Assembly: GCF_003634215.1 (NCBI RefSeq)
Contig: NZ_RBWX01000007.1
Coordinates: forward strand, 604,849 to 668,848
DNA from: Sphingosinicella microcystinivorans
GTDB lineage: Bacteria > Pseudomonadota > Alphaproteobacteria > Sphingomonadales > Sphingomonadaceae
DNA length: 64,000 bases
Reading direction: 5' to 3'
Below, piece after piece: positions 9,021 through 17,164 of the stretch. The first letter of the stretch is position 1. Every line of letters begins with the position of its first letter. The notes under the pieces are model-generated. The model made no database searches. It saw nothing but the letters and a program-made list of their open reading frames with translations, and was not told the DNA's origin. Position numbers and translations under genes: made by a program.

Positions 9021-11102
9021 TCAAAAACCGATGAGGTCGTCGATCTTCGCGCGAATGCGCTCGACCGAGGGCACTGCCCAATTCAGCAGCACCGGATTAT
9101 GCGGGCTCGGGATATCGGGCATCGTCAGCCGCGCGACCGGCGCGTCAAGATACGTGAACGCCTCGTCCGCCACCACCGCGGCGATCTCCGCGCCGAAGCC
9201 TGCCGTCTGCAGGTCTTCATGCACGATCAGGCAGCGCCCCGTGCGGCGAACGGACTCCAGCACCGCCGCCTTGTCCCACGGCATCAGCGTACGCAGGTCG
9301 ATCACATCGGCGGAGCGGCCCTCGGCCGCCTCTTCGCAGCGCTGCACCATCGCGCCCCACGTCACGATGGTGAGGTCGCCACCCTCGCGCGTGTGTTTCG
9401 CCTTGCCGAACTCCAGCACGTAATCGTCGCCCGGATACGGCCGCCGCGCCCACGCGTGGTCCAGCATCGCGCGGTGCTCGAAGAAAATCACCGGGTCGTT
9501 GCCGCGCAGCGCGCCGCGCAGCAGGCCGACGGCATCCTCGGCGTTCGAAGGCACCGCGACCTTCCAGCCGGGATTGTGGATGAACGCGACTTCATTCGTC
9601 TGACTATGCCACGGGTCGCCGCACTTGAAGAAGCCGCCGGGAATGCGCAGCACCATCGGCGCGGCGAAGCGGTTGTTGGTGCGCCAGCGCATCGTGCCGC
9701 AGTCGTTGATCTGTTCGGTCGCGGGCTCGGCATATTTGCGGAACTGGATTTCCGGCACGGGCATCAGCCCGGCGAGTGCCATGCCCACGGCGCGGCCGAT
9801 AATGCCCTCTTCCGAAAGGCTGGTGTCGAACACGCGGGCCTCGCCGAAGCGCTCCTGCAGCCCCAGCGTCACGGCGTGGACGCCGCCCTTGGGGCCGATG
9901 TCCTCGCCGAACAGCACGACGCGCTCGTTGATTTCCAGCTCATGCTCGAGCGTGCGGCGGATCGCCGTCACCATGTTGATGCGCTGGCCTTCGGGCTTCG
10001 GCTGGTCGGTGGAGGCGGGCGCCGTGTAGCCGTGCGTCCACTGGCCGCCGACGGTCTGGAGATCGCCTTCGAAGAACACGTTCCGCATCACGGTTTCCGG
10101 GTCCGCCACGGGCCGCGCCTCGGCGCGCTCGCGCGCGGCCTCCGCATCGGCCTGCGCTTCGTCCTCGATCGATGCCCATTCGCTTTCGGAAAAGAGCGCG
10201 GGGACGAGGTACGATTTCAGCTTCGGCAGCGGATCGCGTGCCCATTCAGAGGCGACGAAGTCCTCGTCCTTGTAGGTCTGCGTGTCCTGAAAGCTGTGCC
10301 CTTGCAGGCGGGGCACGGTGAGGCGGAGGAGGGCAGGCCCGCGTTCCTCGCGCACATAGCTCACCGCCTCTTCGATCCGCCGCGCGGCCTCGGCGGGTTC
10401 GGTGCCGTCGCCATTGATGATGCGCAGGTCCTGCCATGCCGCGAGGTTCGCGGCGATGTTGCCGCCCGGCGTCTGGAAGGTGGAGGGCACGGAGATGCCG
10501 TAGCCGTTGTCCTCGATGTAGAACAGCATCGGCAGTTTCTGCGTGGTGGCGACCGTCAGCGCCGCCCAGAAGCCGTTCGAAGCGACCGACCCGTCGCCGC
10601 CGAGCACGACCGCGAGCGCGCCGTCATAGGCGGGGTCCTTGATCACGTCGCGATAGTAATCGATCGCCTGCGCCCAGCCGGCGGTCGGCGTGTATTGTGC
10701 GCCGACGCCGCCGCACATCGGCAGCGCCGAAGCGCCGTTCGGGTTCGGGAAGTTGAACACAACGCCGATGTCGCGTCCGTCCGAATAGCCGCCGGCGCGC
10801 CCCATCGAGGAGCCGAGCGCGTCCGCCACATCGACGCCGAGCGCCAGCAGCAGCGGCCGCGATCGGTAATAGCCGCAGGTCGCGTCGCTCGGGTTGTCGA
10901 GGCGGCTGCCGAGCAGGATCTGCGCCATGTCGTGCCCGCGCGCCGAAAACTGATAGAGCACCTTCTTTTCAGGAACGAGACGCTGCTCCTCCATCGCGTC
11001 GAGAGCGCGAGAGAGGTTGAGCAGATAGGCGACGCGGCGCCAGTCGACATTCTCGTCCGGGGCGTTGCGGAGGGGCGTCTTGAGCGCGGTTGCCTGGGCC
11101 AT
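9021..11102 (-). CDS. 2-oxo acid dehydrogenase E1, alpha and beta subunits fused
   Basis: Thiamine-diphosphate-dependent decarboxylase subunit of a 2-oxo acid dehydrogenase. At 693 residues it is a natural alpha-beta fusion: the alpha part (about 1-330) has the TPP motif from VVLGGDGSVASNG to IEDNGYGIS, and the beta part (about 350-693) begins INMVTAIRRTL and has VVLFGEDIGPKGG, SEEGIIGRAVGMA and the C-terminal transketolase domain. The fused form fits branched-chain or aromatic 2-oxo acids better than the separate PdhA/PdhB pair, but substrate is inferred. The gene lies between an aminotransferase and E2, all on one strand and tightly spaced, which suggests transamination followed by oxidative decarboxylation. 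Confidence 0.92.
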   Translation of the reverse strand: MAQATALKTPLRNAPDENVDWRRVAYLLNLSRALDAMEEQRLVPEKKVLYQFSARGHDMAQILLGSRLDNPSDATCGYYRSRPLLLALGVDVADALGSSMGRAGGYSDGRDIGVVFNFPNPNGASALPMCGGVGAQYTPTAGWAQAIDYYRDVIKDPAYDGALAVVLGGDGSVASNGFWAALTVATTQKLPMLFYIEDNGYGISVPSTFQTPGGNIAANLAAWQDLRIINGDGTEPAEAARRIEEAVSYVREERGPALLRLTVPRLQGHSFQDTQTYKDEDFVASEWARDPLPKLKSYLVPALFSESEWASIEDEAQADAEAARERAEARPVADPETVMRNVFFEGDLQTVGGQWTHGYTAPASTDQPKPEGQRINMVTAIRRTLEHELEINERVVLFGEDIGPKGGVHAVTLGLQERFGEARVFDTSLSEEGIIGRAVGMALAGLMPVPEIQFRKYAEPATEQINDCGTMRWRTNNRFAAPMVLRIPGGFFKCGDPWHSQTNEVAFIHNPGWKVAVPSNAEDAVGLLRGALRGNDPVIFFEHRAMLDHAWARRPYPGDDYVLEFGKAKHTREGGDLTIVTWGAMVQRCEEAAEGRSADVIDLRTLMPWDKAAVLESVRRTGRCLIVHEDLQTAGFGAEIAAVVADEAFTYLDAPVARLTMPDIPSPHNPVLLNWAVPSVERIRAKIDDLIGF

Positions 11103-11116
11103 GATGCTCTCCCTCT

Positions 11117-12301
11117 TCAGCGCACGGCCGCGACGGCGGCGGCGAACGCGGGGATCGCGTCCGGCGTCAGTCCGGCGACGTTGATCCGGCCGGAACCGGC
11201 CATGTAAACAGCGTGAACTTCACGCAGCGTGCGGATTTGCTCGGCGTTGAGCGGCAGCATCGAGAACATGCCCGTCTGCTTGGTCAAACCGATTGCCGGG
11301 TCGCACGCGGCAACACCTTCGCGGACGGAAAGGATGCGCAGCCGCATCGCGTCCAGCTCCGCGCGCCAGCTTGCCGTGAGTTCAGGGCTGTCGAGAATGG
11401 TGCGGACGATCGCGGCGCCGTGATCGGGCGGCATCGACCAGTTGGCGCGGGCGAGCGCGAGCAGGTTGGACTGGATGACCGCCGCCCTGTCGGACACCAC
11501 GAACAGTGCGCCGACGCGCTCGCGGTAGAGGCCGAAATTCTTGTCGCAGCTATAGGCGACGAGAACTTCCGGGTTATGCGCCACGACCGCGCGCAGACCG
11601 GCCGCATCCGCGTCGAGGCCGTTTCCAAGGCCCTGATAGGCGAGGTCGACGAAGGGCAGCAGGCCGCGTTCCGCGATCAGCGGCGCGATCGTGTTCCACT
11701 GGTCCACCGTGTAGTCGGCGCCCGTCGGGTTGTGGCAGCAGCCATGCAGCAGGATCACGTCGCCCGGCGTGGCGGCGTTGATGGCGGCCAGCGTCTCTTC
11801 GAAGCACAGTGTCTGCGTCGCCACGTCGAAGTGCTTGAACGGCACGATTTGCAGCCCGGCGGCTTCCATCAGCGGCACATGGTTGGGCCAGGTCGGCGTG
11901 CCGACGAGAACACGCGTCCCCGCGCGGCCGCGCGCCAGCAGCTCGGCGCCGAGCCGGAGCGCGCCCGTGCCGCCCGGCGTCTGCACGCCGCAGAGCCGCG
12001 CGCGGTCGATCTCGCCGAAAATGATGGGCGTCAGAAGCTCGGCGAAGCGCGCGTCGCCCTCGGGCCCCAGGTACGATTTCGTCTGCTGGTCTTTCAGCAG
12101 GACGCCCTCGGCGGCTTTCACCGCGGCCATCACCGGCGTCTTGCCGCCCGCGTCGCGATAGACCCCGACGCCCATGTCGATCTTGGTCGTCCGGGGGTCG
12201 TCGCGGAACAGACCGATCAGCGCAAGCAGCGGGTCGGAGGGCTGGGCGGTGAGCCCGTCCAGAACCGATCCGGTTTCGATTTGTGCTGCCAGTGCGCTCA
12301 T
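11117..12301 (-). CDS. Aromatic/aspartate-type amino acid aminotransferase
   Basis: PLP enzyme of fold type I, subgroup Ia/TyrB, 394 residues. It has the substrate-binding GVGVYRD segment near residue 45, YLGPEGD near 78, CCHNPTGADYT near 190 and the PLP-lysine motif SCDKNFGLYRERVG with K254. It converts an amino acid to its 2-oxo acid with a 2-oxo acceptor; the next genes would oxidatively decarboxylate the product. The start is well placed behind GGGAGATGGTTGA. The N-terminus lies next to the divergent Lrp gene, so Lrp control is likely. Preference for aromatic over acidic substrates is inferred from context. Confidence 0.92.
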   Translation of the reverse strand: MSALAAQIETGSVLDGLTAQPSDPLLALIGLFRDDPRTTKIDMGVGVYRDAGGKTPVMAAVKAAEGVLLKDQQTKSYLGPEGDARFAELLTPIIFGEIDRARLCGVQTPGGTGALRLGAELLARGRAGTRVLVGTPTWPNHVPLMEAAGLQIVPFKHFDVATQTLCFEETLAAINAATPGDVILLHGCCHNPTGADYTVDQWNTIAPLIAERGLLPFVDLAYQGLGNGLDADAAGLRAVVAHNPEVLVAYSCDKNFGLYRERVGALFVVSDRAAVIQSNLLALARANWSMPPDHGAAIVRTILDSPELTASWRAELDAMRLRILSVREGVAACDPAIGLTKQTGMFSMLPLNAEQIRTLREVHAVYMAGSGRINVAGLTPDAIPAFAAAVAAVR

Positions 12302-12436
12302 TCAACCATCTCCCAATACGACGTTTGAACAGGATAGTCGGGAAACGGCGAAAATTTCTTTCAATCTTCAGATATTTTGGGGTATTCGTGAGATGGTTTT
12401 GCGGATTTGCGGGTGATTGTGAAATGAGTGCGTCAG
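12302..12436. promoter_or_regulatory. Divergent promoter region between aminotransferase operon and lrp-like gene
   Basis: This 135-base gap is clearly AT-richer than its neighbours (especially about 12346-12390, with AAAATTTC and AGATATTTTGG tracts). Lrp/AsnC regulators commonly bind such DNA, so joint control of both directions is likely. I could not fix a -35/-10 pair with confidence on either strand. Confidence 0.4.
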
Positions 12437-12889
12437 ATGGATGAAATCGACCGCCAGATCGTTCGAATCATGCAGGAAGACGGCAGCATCAGCAGCGCCG
12501 CGCTCGGCGAGCGCGTGGGCGCGTCGGCGGCGTCGTGCTGGCGCCGTATCCGCAATCTCGAAAGCGATGGCGTGCTCGGCCCGGTGGTGCGGCTGGTGAA
12601 CCGCGACGCGGTCGGAAAAGGCCTCGATGTCGTCTGTCAGGTCCGCATCAAGTCGCACGAACGCGGCGCCCGCGAGGATTTCGAGGCGTGGGTGCTGGCG
12701 CGCGAGGAGATCATGGAGTGTCTCTCCATGTCCGGCGAGTGGGACTATCAGCTCCGCGTCGTGGTCGCGGACGTCGGCGCCTACGAAGCGTTCCTGATGC
12801 GCAAGCTCCTGAACCACGCGGCGGTGGCGTCCACAGCCTCGCACTTCGCGCTCAAGCGCATCAAATATACAACGGCTGTGCCGGTGTAA
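12437..12889 (+). CDS. Lrp/AsnC family transcriptional regulator
   Basis: Feast/famine DNA-binding regulator of about 150 residues. The N-terminal winged helix-turn-helix is DEIDRQIVRIMQEDGSISSA, then ALGERVGASAASCWRRIRNLE; the C-terminal RAM/AsnC ligand domain follows with VKSHERG-like and SGEWDYQLRVVV segments. I use the ATG at 12437; a GTG nine bases upstream is in frame. It is divergent from the aminotransferase-E1-E2 operon, which points to amino-acid-responsive control of that operon, as for BkdR of pseudomonads. That is inference from family and position. Its stop is nine bases from the stop of the entericidin-like gene on the other strand. Confidence 0.92.
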   Translation: MDEIDRQIVRIMQEDGSISSAALGERVGASAASCWRRIRNLESDGVLGPVVRLVNRDAVGKGLDVVCQVRIKSHERGAREDFEAWVLAREEIMECLSMSGEWDYQLRVVVADVGAYEAFLMRKLLNHAAVASTASHFALKRIKYTTAVPV

Positions 12890-12898
12890 CGGCGTCGC

Positions 12899-13012
12899 TT
12901 ACTTCGCGGCGTCCGAAACCGTTTCGCCGGCGGATTGCAAATCCTTGCCCATACCGCCGATCGTATTGCACGCCGCAAGGAGCAGCACCGCGGCGACCAT
13001 CACGTAACGCAT
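12899..13012 (-). CDS. Entericidin-like small lipoprotein
   Basis: A 37-residue lipoprotein precursor too small for most ORF screens. The start ATG at 13012 follows a strong ribosome-binding site (TTTGGAGGCAAG). The signal peptide MRYVMVAAVLLLAAC ends in the lipobox LAAC; the mature peptide is CNTIGGMGKDLQSAGETVSD. The NT..G.G.D...AG..V pattern is that of the entericidin A/B family (toxin/antidote-like lipoproteins of the cell envelope). Here there is a single copy, so no antidote pair is evident. A 23-residue upstream extension in frame is not conserved in character. Just upstream lies a small inverted repeat (CGGGATC/GATCCCG). Confidence 0.85.
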   Translation of the reverse strand: MRYVMVAAVLLLAACNTIGGMGKDLQSAGETVSDAAK

Positions 13013-13188
13013 CTTGCCTCCAAAACCCTTTCCGGGCGGGATCCCCTGATCCCGATTTTCTGCCCGTTGTTTTCTAGGCAATTGTCGCGCCCGACGTGAA
13101 CAGGGAATTTACGGATGGCGGATGGGTGCGGCACGGCGCCTCATGTCCGCGCCCGGTTTTGCCGGTGACAAGCCGGGGTGATGTTCCT

Positions 13189-13596
13189 ATGGGACCAGGC
13201 ATGATCGGGGGACTGCGGACAGGCTGGATACGGGAAGGCGCGGTTGCCGCTGCGCTGTTCCTTGTGCTGTTCGCCCGCATCCTCGTCCCGTCGGGCTACA
13301 TGCCCGTCGCGACCGCGAACGGCGTTCTCGTTACGCTTTGCACCGGAAACGGGCCGGTCGAGATGCTTCTCGATCTCAGTAGTGATCATGCGCCGACGAA
13401 GCACGACTCCTCCGGCATGGATGTGCCCTGCGCGTTCGCCGGCATGGGCGGCGGCACGCTGGCTGCCGCGCCCGTGCTCTCGGTCTTCGTGGCAATCGAT
13501 GCGGGGCGGACGTTCAGCCGCGCCATAGCCGATCTCACGGTCCACCGCCTCGCGGCACCGCCGCCGCCTGCCATCGGTCCGCCCGCGCGCGCCTGA
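13189..13596 (+). CDS. DUF2946 family protein
   Basis: Small exported or membrane-anchored protein of about 135 residues. After a hydrophobic segment (VAAALFLVLFARILVPSG) comes the family pattern GYMPVATANGVLVTLCTG, a His/Asp-containing stretch DHAPTKHDSSGMDVPCAFAG and the Pro-rich end. DUF2946 genes commonly lie beside TonB receptors for metals, as here (a siderophore-type receptor begins 147 bases downstream). The function is not established; the Cys/His spacing suggests metal contact. The start is uncertain: ATG at 13189, ATG at 13201 or an upstream in-frame start at 13096; I prefer 13189 because the membrane segment then follows closely. Confidence 0.75.
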   Translation: MGPGMIGGLRTGWIREGAVAAALFLVLFARILVPSGYMPVATANGVLVTLCTGNGPVEMLLDLSSDHAPTKHDSSGMDVPCAFAGMGGGTLAAAPVLSVFVAIDAGRTFSRAIADLTVHRLAAPPPPAIGPPARA

Positions 13597-13742
13597 CGGC
13601 CCGCGGCGCATTCCCAAGCCCTTGCTGCTGCTGATCTCGCGCTCTTTCCTGCGCGCCGATCGGGGCCGTCCTTTCTGACCATCCCGCACAATTCTGCCGG
13701 AGCCTGCGCCGCGTGCGCGCCCGGCTGACAGAAGGACGTACT

Positions 13743-15785
13743 GTGAAACTTTTGTTCGCAACCCTGCTCGCCTCCACCGCTGCCACATCCGCATTTGCCG
13801 AGGAGGTGATCGATCCCGAGATCGTCGTGACCGGCACCAAGTTTTCGGGCGATTTCGGCGAAAAATCCGGCATCCCCATCGATCGCCTGCCGCAGAGCGT
13901 GCAGATCGTGACTGCCGACGACATCATTGAAAGCGGTGCCCGCTCGATCAGTGACCTGCTGCGCGGCGTGCCGAGCGCCAACGCGGGCGCGTCACGCGTC
14001 AGCGCCTATCAGTCGTTCACGCTCAAGGTTCGCGGTTTCCTTGCCGATCAGATGCGCAACGGGATGCGCCAGCGCTATTATGAGGATGTCGACGCCTCCG
14101 CGCTTTCGAACATCGAGCGCGTCGAGGTGCTGAAGGGACCGTCCGGCGTGCTCTATGGCCAGTCGGCCGTGGGCGGCATCATCAGCATTGTAACCAAGCG
14201 CCCGCAGGCGGAGCCCGCTGTCCGCTTTTCCGGCACCTTCGGCAGCTTCGACCAAAAAATGGTCGCGTTCGACATGACGGGCGGCATCGCACCAGGCCTT
14301 TCCGTCCGCGCGACGGGTGAGGTCGAACGCTCGAACACGTTCGTTGATTTCCAGGACATGGACCGTATGAACGGTGGCCTCAGCCTGCACTATGCAGGCG
14401 AGGGCTTCAGCGCGAATCTCGTGGCTGAATACACAGAGCGCAAGACCAGCCGCTATGCGGGGCTTCCTGTTGTCGGCACCGTCGTGTCGAACGGCGGCGA
14501 GCGGCTGCGGCGCGGTCTCAACCTCGGCGAACCTGCTGCCGATCGGCTGACCGCGGACGCGCCGCTGGTGCAGGCGTGGGTGGATGTGAAGCTGGCGGAC
14601 GGCTGGACGCTCACGCCGCGCATCCAGTATCAGGAATTCAACTCGTCGTTCCTGCAAATCCGCCTGCGCGCGCCGATCACGCCCACGCTCATCAGCCGCA
14701 ATGGCCGTATCGGGCGGGAAGACGATGCCTACACGATCGCGCAGCTCGATCTGGCCGGAACGCTGAAGACTGGTCCGGTCACGCACAAGCTGCTTCTCGG
14801 CTATGAATACGACCGTGAAAGGGGCCGCTTCACACAATATGCGCTGGGTAACGTCACGCCGATCGATGTCACGGCGCCCGTCTACACCTTCGACACCATC
14901 GCCCCTGCCACGAGCTTCGCATTCGACAACTTCTACAATATCGATGGCCACGCGGTTTACCTGCAGGATCAGGTCGCACTCACCGATCGCTGGGACGTGG
15001 TCGGCGCCGTTCGGCACAGCTGGGTGAAGGCGGCGCGCGGCGTTTGGGGCGGGCCTGCTGCGGACCGCATACCTACGGAATCGACAATCTGGCAGATCGG
15101 CTCGACGTATCGCGTCAGCGAGCAGCTTTCGGTTTATGGCGGTTACAACACGGGCTTCGATGTCGAAAGCAGTGCGGGTGCGCGCGCGGCGGATGGAAAG
15201 CCGCTGAAACCCGAGGAATCGAACCAGCTCGAAGCCGGTCTCCGTTTCCGTCAGGGCGATTTCCGGGCGAGTTTCGCTGCGTTTCGCATCAAGCGCGTGA
15301 ACGCGCTTACCGTCGATCTCGACAATCCCGATTTCAGCGTCAACCTCGGCGCGCAGCGGGTTCAGGGCGTCGAGCTGGAAGGCGAGTGGCAGCCCGCGCC
15401 GTGGTGGACGCTTTCGGCGGGCTATGCGCTCCTCGATTCGAAGATTACGCGCAGCAACGACGGCAACCAGGGCCTTCGGCTCGGCGACGTGCCCCGGCAC
15501 ACGATCACCGCGCGCACGGCGGTTTCCGTCCCCGGCACGCCGCTCACGCTCCGCGCGGCGGTCAACCACGTTGGAAGCCGCCTTCTCGTGAACGGCAGCA
15601 GCGTCAGCCTGCCCGCATACACGATCGCAGACCTGGGCGCAGGGCTGCGCGCGGGCCGCTTCACGATTGACGCAACCCTCAGCAATCTGCTCGACAAGCG
15701 GTATCACACCGCGTCCGGTAACGGCTTTGCGGTCAACCCGGGCGATCCGCGTACGTTCAGCATCCGCGTGGGCGTCGGCTTCTGA
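13743..15785 (+). CDS. TonB-dependent siderophore receptor
   Basis: Outer-membrane receptor of about 680 residues. The GTG start at 13743 follows AGAAGGACG; the signal peptide is MKLLFATLLASTAATSAFA. Then come a TonB box-like PEIVVTGTKF, a plug domain with DRLPQSVQIVTADDI, the GPSGVLYGQSAVGGIISIVT segment typical of siderophore receptors, and a barrel ending in VGVGF. The closest recognisable relatives are ferrichrome/ferrioxamine-type receptors (FhuA/FoxA group). A frame extension of ten codons upstream exists but lacks a signal-like start. It is followed 17 bases later by a PepSY protein and preceded by a DUF2946 gene, a typical metal-uptake set. No Fur box was identified with confidence. 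Confidence 0.93.
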   Translation: MKLLFATLLASTAATSAFAEEVIDPEIVVTGTKFSGDFGEKSGIPIDRLPQSVQIVTADDIIESGARSISDLLRGVPSANAGASRVSAYQSFTLKVRGFLADQMRNGMRQRYYEDVDASALSNIERVEVLKGPSGVLYGQSAVGGIISIVTKRPQAEPAVRFSGTFGSFDQKMVAFDMTGGIAPGLSVRATGEVERSNTFVDFQDMDRMNGGLSLHYAGEGFSANLVAEYTERKTSRYAGLPVVGTVVSNGGERLRRGLNLGEPAADRLTADAPLVQAWVDVKLADGWTLTPRIQYQEFNSSFLQIRLRAPITPTLISRNGRIGREDDAYTIAQLDLAGTLKTGPVTHKLLLGYEYDRERGRFTQYALGNVTPIDVTAPVYTFDTIAPATSFAFDNFYNIDGHAVYLQDQVALTDRWDVVGAVRHSWVKAARGVWGGPAADRIPTESTIWQIGSTYRVSEQLSVYGGYNTGFDVESSAGARAADGKPLKPEESNQLEAGLRFRQGDFRASFAAFRIKRVNALTVDLDNPDFSVNLGAQRVQGVELEGEWQPAPWWTLSAGYALLDSKITRSNDGNQGLRLGDVPRHTITARTAVSVPGTPLTLRAAVNHVGSRLLVNGSSVSLPAYTIADLGAGLRAGRFTIDATLSNLLDKRYHTASGNGFAVNPGDPRTFSIRVGVGF

Positions 15786-15802
15786 CAGGGGAGGGGCGGA
15801 CC

Positions 15803-17164
15803 ATGGCGAAGACAGGGGAAACCGGCGCCTACCGATCGGTGTGGCGCTGGCACTTCTATGCCGGGCTGTTCTCGGCACCGCTGCTCATCGTGCTGACGTT
15901 GACGGGGGCGATCTACCTGTTCGACCGGGAGATCGACGGCTGGTGGAACCGCGAGATGCAGACGGTTGCGGCGGGCGGCGCGGCGCTCCCGCTCGCCGCG
16001 CAGGAGGCTGCTGTGCGGCACGCGGTTCCCGGCGCCGTCATCGGCAGGGTCCGCCTCCCGCACAGCGCAGGCGAGGCTGCCGTCTGGAACGTTCGGCTTC
16101 CAGGCGGCGCGGCGCGGGACGTGTATCTCGATCCCTATCGCGGCATCGTGACGGGCACGGCCGACCCGGAGCTCCAGCCGACCGTGATCGTGCGTGATCT
16201 CCACGGCAACCTCATGGGCGGGAAGATCGGCAGCCATATCGTCGAGCTCGTCGCCTGCTGGACACTGGTGATGCTGGCGACCGGGGTCTGGCTCTGGTGG
16301 CCGCGCCGCTGGAAGTTGCGCGGCGTGCTGGTGCCGCGCCTGTCGGCGACCGGGCGGCGTTTCTGGCGTGATCTTCACGCCATTCCTGCCACGATGAACG
16401 CGCTGCTCGTGGCGCTGCTGGTGCTCACCGGGCTGCCGTGGTCGGCCTTCTGGGGGCAGCAGTTCGCGCGCATCGGCGAAAGCGTGCCGTTCGTCGCTCC
16501 CTCGCCGAACTTCAAGGCACCGCCGACGGTAAACGCCGCCGCCGCCGACGAACATGCCATGCACGATCCCGATGCCGCGAAGCTGCCGTGGACGATCCGC
16601 CAGACGCAGATGCCGCATGGCTCCGGCGGCCACGGTGTCGGCATTGCGGAGATCGAACGGCTGCTTCCGCGTCTCCACCGCGAGCGGTTCGGCGGTGGCG
16701 TGCGCATTTTTTACCCCGTTGCGCCCGGCGGTGTCTTCACCATCAGCTATGTGCCGGACAAGGCAGCGGGTCAGCGCACGATCCATGTCGATCCCGGCAC
16801 GGGTGAGATCCTCGGCGATATCGGCTGGGAAAACTACAGTCCGGTCGCAAAGGCTGTGGAGTGGGGCGTTTCGCTTCACGTCGGCCGCGAATACGGCCTT
16901 GCAAATCAGCTCGCGAACCTCGCGGTGTGCCTTGCGCTCGTGGGCGGTGTCGTCGCGGGCATCGTCCTCTGGTGGCGCAGGCGCCCCAAAGGCGAACTGG
17001 CGGCGCCGATCACCCATGCGGATGATCGGCTACCGCCTGTTGTCGTCGGGATGATCGCGGCGTTTGCCGTACTCTTCCCGCTTGTCGGTGCCTCGCTTCT
17101 GCTTGTGCTCGGCGGCCGGTGGCTCAGCCGTCGATATCGAGCCCCAGGGCCAGCCGCCCGCTGA
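15803..17164 (+). CDS. PepSY-associated membrane protein (PiuB-like)
   Basis: Inner-membrane protein of 453 residues with four predicted helices: about 22-44, 142-163 (ELVACWTLVMLATGVWLWWP), 197-217 and 370-392, with a further C-terminal hydrophobic stretch. It has PepSY-type periplasmic parts and conserved His residues (WRWHFYAGL, RDLHAIP, SLHVG) that in this family may bind haem or iron. Such proteins are thought to reduce or release iron from siderophores in the periplasm. Gene order after a siderophore receptor supports that role, though it is not proven. Its last 41 bases overlap the end of the convergent acyl-CoA dehydrogenase gene. Confidence 0.9.
   Translation: MAKTGETGAYRSVWRWHFYAGLFSAPLLIVLTLTGAIYLFDREIDGWWNREMQTVAAGGAALPLAAQEAAVRHAVPGAVIGRVRLPHSAGEAAVWNVRLPGGAARDVYLDPYRGIVTGTADPELQPTVIVRDLHGNLMGGKIGSHIVELVACWTLVMLATGVWLWWPRRWKLRGVLVPRLSATGRRFWRDLHAIPATMNALLVALLVLTGLPWSAFWGQQFARIGESVPFVAPSPNFKAPPTVNAAAADEHAMHDPDAAKLPWTIRQTQMPHGSGGHGVGIAEIERLLPRLHRERFGGGVRIFYPVAPGGVFTISYVPDKAAGQRTIHVDPGTGEILGDIGWENYSPVAKAVEWGVSLHVGREYGLANQLANLAVCLALVGGVVAGIVLWWRRRPKGELAAPITHADDRLPPVVVGMIAAFAVLFPLVGASLLLVLGGRWLSRRYRAPGPAAR

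Noticed and set aside
9099..11207. 702-residue plus-strand open frame
   Set aside because: Antisense to the fused E1 gene, whose motifs are unmistakable; low-complexity composition typical of a GC-rich shadow.
13144..13221. TGTCCGC/GCGGACA inverted repeat and GC-rich stems before the DUF2946 gene, considered as a riboswitch
   Set aside because: No match to a cobalamin, Moco or other known core; the pairs are short and widely separated.
13992..15878. 628-residue minus-strand open frame
   Set aside because: Antisense to the siderophore receptor; no recognisable domain.
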